A stretch of DNA of 7,529 nt from contig CALEYZ010000008.1 in assembly GCA_937928195.1 (NCBI GenBank), positions 1-7,529 on the forward strand, written 5' to 3'. This DNA is from an uncultured Limnohabitans sp. (GTDB taxonomy: Bacteria > Pseudomonadota > Gammaproteobacteria > Burkholderiales > Burkholderiaceae_C). Below are positions 5,208 through 7,529 of the stretch, in pieces; positions within the stretch are counted from its first letter, which is position 1; each line of letters opens with the position of its first letter. Below the pieces are notes generated by a model. It was given only the letters and a program-made list of their open reading frames with translations. It was not told where the DNA came from and did not search any database. The position numbers and the translations under genes were made by a program.

Positions 5208-7402
5208 GCCTTGTGGCAGAAGATATTCTGGTTCGTGCAAGGGCATTTGCAGAACCCTTTTTGTCAGGTGAACTTCTAGACACCGGCGAAAACTTGCTTG
5301 CGCATGCAGATGCCGTGGTGGCCATTTTGGAAACCATGAACAGCGGCAACGATGTGAAGGCTGCCAGCTATTTGGTCTACACCTGCCCGCACCTTAGCCG
5401 TCCGCATGAGGTTATTGCCAAAACTTTTGGCGATGAGTTTGCCTCGCTTGCTGTTGAAACAACCAAGCTGGTTGAAGTTCAGCGTTTGTCACGCACGGCG
5501 ACATCGGCCGCGCAACTGCAAGACGATCCGCGTGCGCAAACAGAAAACGTTCGCAAAATGTTGCTGGCCTTTAGCAAGGATTTGCGCGTCATCATGTTGC
5601 GATTGGCTTCGCGCCTTCAAACGCTGCGCTATTTTGCAAGCAGTAAAAAAGAGGTGCCACCCAGCTTGGCAAAAGAGTCCTTGCAGGTGTTTGCCCCTTT
5701 GGCCAATCGGCTGGGTATTTGGGAAATCAAATGGGAATTGGAAGACTTGTCTTTCCGATTCTTAGAGCCCGACACCTACAAACAAATTGCCAAACTGTTG
5801 GATGAAAAGCGCGCCGAACGTGAACTCAACATGCAGCATTTGCGCGAGCAAGTGCAAGCTGAATTGGCAGCACAGAACATCAAAGCTTCTGTGCAAGGCC
5901 GGCCAAAACACATCTACAGCATCGTCAAAAAAATGCGCGGCAAGTCGCTCGACTTCTCGCAAGTGTTTGACATCAGGGCCATGCGCGTCATTGTGCCCAG
6001 CGTGGCCGATTGCTATGAAGCGCTCAGTTGGGTTCATTCAAGGTTTGTACCCATAGCTTCAGAATTTGACGACTACATCGCCAAACCCAAAGCCAACGGC
6101 TATCAGTCACTTCATACCGTGGTGCGCGATGCGCAAGACCGACCCATTGAAATTCAAATTCGCACGCAAAGCATGCACGACCATGCCGAACATGGTGTAG
6201 CGGCGCATTGGGCCTACAAAGAAGCAGGCGCCAAAGGCTATGTCGGTGTCAGTGCCAACAGTGACTACGACGCCAAAATTGCAGTCTTGCGACAGCTCTT
6301 GGCGTGGGAGCGTGAAATGTCGTCTGAGGCCGCAGGACCCGATGCAACGCCAGGTCAAGCCCATGCCGCGTCATCCGCGCAATCTGCAGAAGACACGGCT
6401 TTGTTTGACGATCGCATTTATGTGCTCACACCCAATGCGGCCATTGTGGAATTGCCCAAAGGTGCGACCCCCATTGATTTTGCGTACACCGTGCACACCA
6501 ACTTGGGCCACCGATGCCGTGGTGCCAAAGCCGATGGCGTGATGATCCCCTTGAACACGCCTTTGCAAAATGGGCAGACGGTGGAAATTACGACGGTGAA
6601 GGAGGGCGGACCCTCACGCGATTGGATGAACACCGAGTTGGGCTTCTTGGCCAGCCACCGTGCACGCTCGAAAGTGCGGGCATGGTTCAATGCACAGATC
6701 ACGCACGAGAACATTGCCAAAGGCCGTGAGGCCGTTGAAAAGATTTTGCAGCGTGAAGGCAAGACGTCCATCAAGCTGGAAGACTTGGCATCTGACTTGG
6801 GCTTCAAGTCTTCGGATGCCTTGTTTGAAACAGTGGGCAAAGATGAGTTTTCTTTGCGCAACATTGAGGTCTTCTTGCGGCCCCCCGAGCCCGTCATGCA
6901 ACCCGATGATTTTGTGTTGCTCAAAAAATCGCGCGTGGTGCCTCCCAAATCCCAGTCGGGTGTGTTGGTGGTGGGCGTGGACTCATTGCTCACCCAATTG
7001 TCGAAATGCTGCAGGCCGGCACCGCCCGATGCCATCAGTGGCTTTGTGACGCGCGGCAAAGGTGTCAGCATTCACAGAGACGATTGTCGCAACTTCCAGT
7101 CTTTGCTGGCCCGGCACGGTGAACGCGTGATTGAAGTGCGTTGGGGTGTGCAAAAACCGGGACAAACGCTGATGTACCCTGTGGAAGTGTCTGTGGAAGC
7201 CACCGACCGACAGGGACTGCTGCGCGATATTTCAGAAGTCTTTGCCAAAGAGAAGATGAACGTGGTGGGGGTGCAAACCCAGTCCGTGAAGGGCACCGCT
7301 TGGATGACGTTCACTGTGGAGGTATCGGATGCATCGCTCTTAAAAAGGGTGATGCAGAGTGTGAAATCCGTTTCCGGGGTGGGGCAGGTCAGGCGAAATT
7401 AA
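5204..7402 (+). CDS. relA: GTP pyrophosphokinase RelA ((p)ppGpp synthetase I)
   Basis: RelA transfers pyrophosphate from ATP to GTP or GDP, making (p)ppGpp on ribosomes that carry uncharged tRNA. The complete 732-residue protein has the long RSH layout. An N-terminal HD-like domain (about 25-145) has lost the metal-binding HDxxED, reading YTCPHLS at 59-65, so hydrolase activity is not expected. The synthetase domain (about 165-340) has APLANRLGIWEIKWELED (164-181), GRPKHIYSI (232-240), FDIRAMR with D256, NGYQSLHT (298-305) and EIQIRT with E316. The EFDD motif (287-290) is RelA-type, against RFKD in SpoT/Rel. An Ala/Ser-rich linker (about 371-398) leads to TGS (about 402-464). The zinc-finger-type domain shows CC at 602-603, H624 and C628. 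An ACT domain ends the protein (about 658-730). AGGA at 5192-5195 lies 8 nt before ATG within the hydrolase gene. A separate SpoT-like hydrolase should exist elsewhere in the genome. Confidence 0.96.
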   Translation: MSLVAEDILVRARAFAEPFLSGELLDTGENLLAHADAVVAILETMNSGNDVKAASYLVYTCPHLSRPHEVIAKTFGDEFASLAVETTKLVEVQRLSRTATSAAQLQDDPRAQTENVRKMLLAFSKDLRVIMLRLASRLQTLRYFASSKKEVPPSLAKESLQVFAPLANRLGIWEIKWELEDLSFRFLEPDTYKQIAKLLDEKRAERELNMQHLREQVQAELAAQNIKASVQGRPKHIYSIVKKMRGKSLDFSQVFDIRAMRVIVPSVADCYEALSWVHSRFVPIASEFDDYIAKPKANGYQSLHTVVRDAQDRPIEIQIRTQSMHDHAEHGVAAHWAYKEAGAKGYVGVSANSDYDAKIAVLRQLLAWEREMSSEAAGPDATPGQAHAASSAQSAEDTALFDDRIYVLTPNAAIVELPKGATPIDFAYTVHTNLGHRCRGAKADGVMIPLNTPLQNGQTVEITTVKEGGPSRDWMNTELGFLASHRARSKVRAWFNAQITHENIAKGREAVEKILQREGKTSIKLEDLASDLGFKSSDALFETVGKDEFSLRNIEVFLRPPEPVMQPDDFVLLKKSRVVPPKSQSGVLVVGVDSLLTQLSKCCRPAPPDAISGFVTRGKGVSIHRDDCRNFQSLLARHGERVIEVRWGVQKPGQTLMYPVEVSVEATDRQGLLRDISEVFAKEKMNVVGVQTQSVKGTAWMTFTVEVSDASLLKRVMQSVKSVSGVGQVRRN

Positions 7403-7412
7403 GCCAAAGTTC

Positions 7413-7450
7413 TGGCTTTGCCACCATGAGCTTCAAAGTGGCCATTTTTT
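7413..7450 (+). terminator. Likely intrinsic terminator of the hydrolase-relA unit
   Basis: Eleven nt after the relA stop, two alternative stems lead directly to a six-T run (7445-7450). One pairs TGGC (7413-7416) with GCCA (7441-7444) and continues TTTG/CAAA (7417-7420 with 7434-7437) across a 3-nt bulge. The other pairs GCCAC (7420-7424) with GTGGC (7438-7442) around a 13-nt loop. Position and T-run argue for Rho-independent termination, though neither stem is very strong. Confidence 0.55.
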
Positions 7451-7461
7451 GATGCTACAAT
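7432..7461 (+). promoter_or_regulatory. Candidate tRNA-Val promoter with GC-rich discriminator
   Basis: TACAAT (7456-7461) matches the -10 consensus at 5 of 6 positions and lies 18 bp after TTCAAA (7432-7437, 4 of 6 to the -35 consensus). Transcription would begin near 7469, about 8 nt before the mature tRNA. The bases after the -10 (GCGGGCT, 7462-7468) are GC-rich, the discriminator character known from stringently controlled stable-RNA promoters in E. coli. The -35 overlaps the relA terminator stem. Confidence 0.45.
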
Positions 7462-7476
7462 GCGGGCTGAATTTGT

Positions 7477-7529
7477 AGGCGCGTAGCTCAGCTGGTTAGA
7501 GCACCACCTTGACATGGTGGGGGTCGTTG
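7477..7529 (+). tRNA. tRNA-Val (anticodon GAC), 3'-truncated by window edge
   Basis: The first 53 nt of a tRNA are visible. The 5' acceptor strand is AGGCGCG (7477-7483), then T8-A9. The D arm is GCTC ... GAGC (7486-7489 and 7499-7502). The anticodon stem is CCACC/GGTGG (7504-7508 and 7516-7520) with loop TTGACAT and anticodon GAC at 7511-7513. The variable region GGGTC follows, and the window ends as the T arm begins. D-arm and anticodon-arm sequence closely match E. coli tRNA-Val(GAC). The 3' acceptor strand and CCA are outside the window. It decodes GUC/GUU valine codons. Confidence 0.93.

Noticed and set aside
6418..7071. Minus-strand 217-codon frame opposite the relA TGS/C-terminal region
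   Set aside because: Antisense to conserved RelA domains and without its own signals.
7400..7418. Small hairpin AAGCCA/TGGCTT overlapping the relA stop as a second terminator
   Set aside because: Only a 6-bp stem with a 6-nt loop and no T-run directly after it; the structure ending at the six-T run (7445-7450) is a better candidate.
1..7529. Mobile element, CRISPR, toxin-antitoxin or defence system
   Set aside because: No transposase, integrase, direct-repeat/spacer pattern, terminal inverted repeats or defence domains are visible; all genes are typical chromosomal housekeeping genes.

Overview
The window carries ordinary housekeeping genes of a betaproteobacterium, most likely Burkholderiales, family Comamonadaceae (a Limnohabitans/Rhodoferax-like freshwater lineage). 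This is inferred from protein character, moderate-to-high GC, the mfd / ispDF / relA neighbourhood and a tRNA-Val that begins AGGCGCG. No database search was possible.

Layout. 1-1891 (minus) is the N-terminal 630 codons of mfd, the transcription-repair coupling factor, cut by the window edge just before its helicase Walker A. A 186-bp divergent intergenic region (1892-2077) separates it from ispD (2078-2863) and ispF (2860-3339). These encode two MEP-pathway isoprenoid enzymes joined by an ATGA stop/start overlap. The 88-bp convergent gap 3340-3427 holds a perfect 12-bp inverted repeat and four tandem 10-bp units built on the palindrome AGCGCT. bdhA (3428-4198, minus) encodes (R)-3-hydroxybutyrate dehydrogenase. 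After a 97-bp divergent gap come an alpha/beta hydrolase gene (4296-5207) and, overlapping it by ATGA, relA (5204-7402), a RelA-type (p)ppGpp synthetase with a decayed hydrolase domain. A terminator-like hairpin and a promoter-like sequence with a GC-rich discriminator follow. The window ends inside tRNA-Val(GAC), at base 53 of the expected 77 or so.

Functionally there are four units: DNA repair (mfd), isoprenoid precursor synthesis (ispD-ispF, with the intermediate enzyme IspE absent here), polyhydroxybutyrate/ketone-body catabolism (bdhA), and stringent response (hydrolase-relA) followed by a stable-RNA gene. I see no mobile element, CRISPR, phage, toxin-antitoxin or defence signature, and no evidence of a new multi-gene system. 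The items most worth a second look are small: the 10-bp-pitch AGCGCT array, the terminator-like hairpin in the mfd leader, the hydrolase translationally coupled to relA with Glu at the presumed catalytic-acid position, and the candidate ppGpp-responsive promoter of tRNA-Val next to relA.
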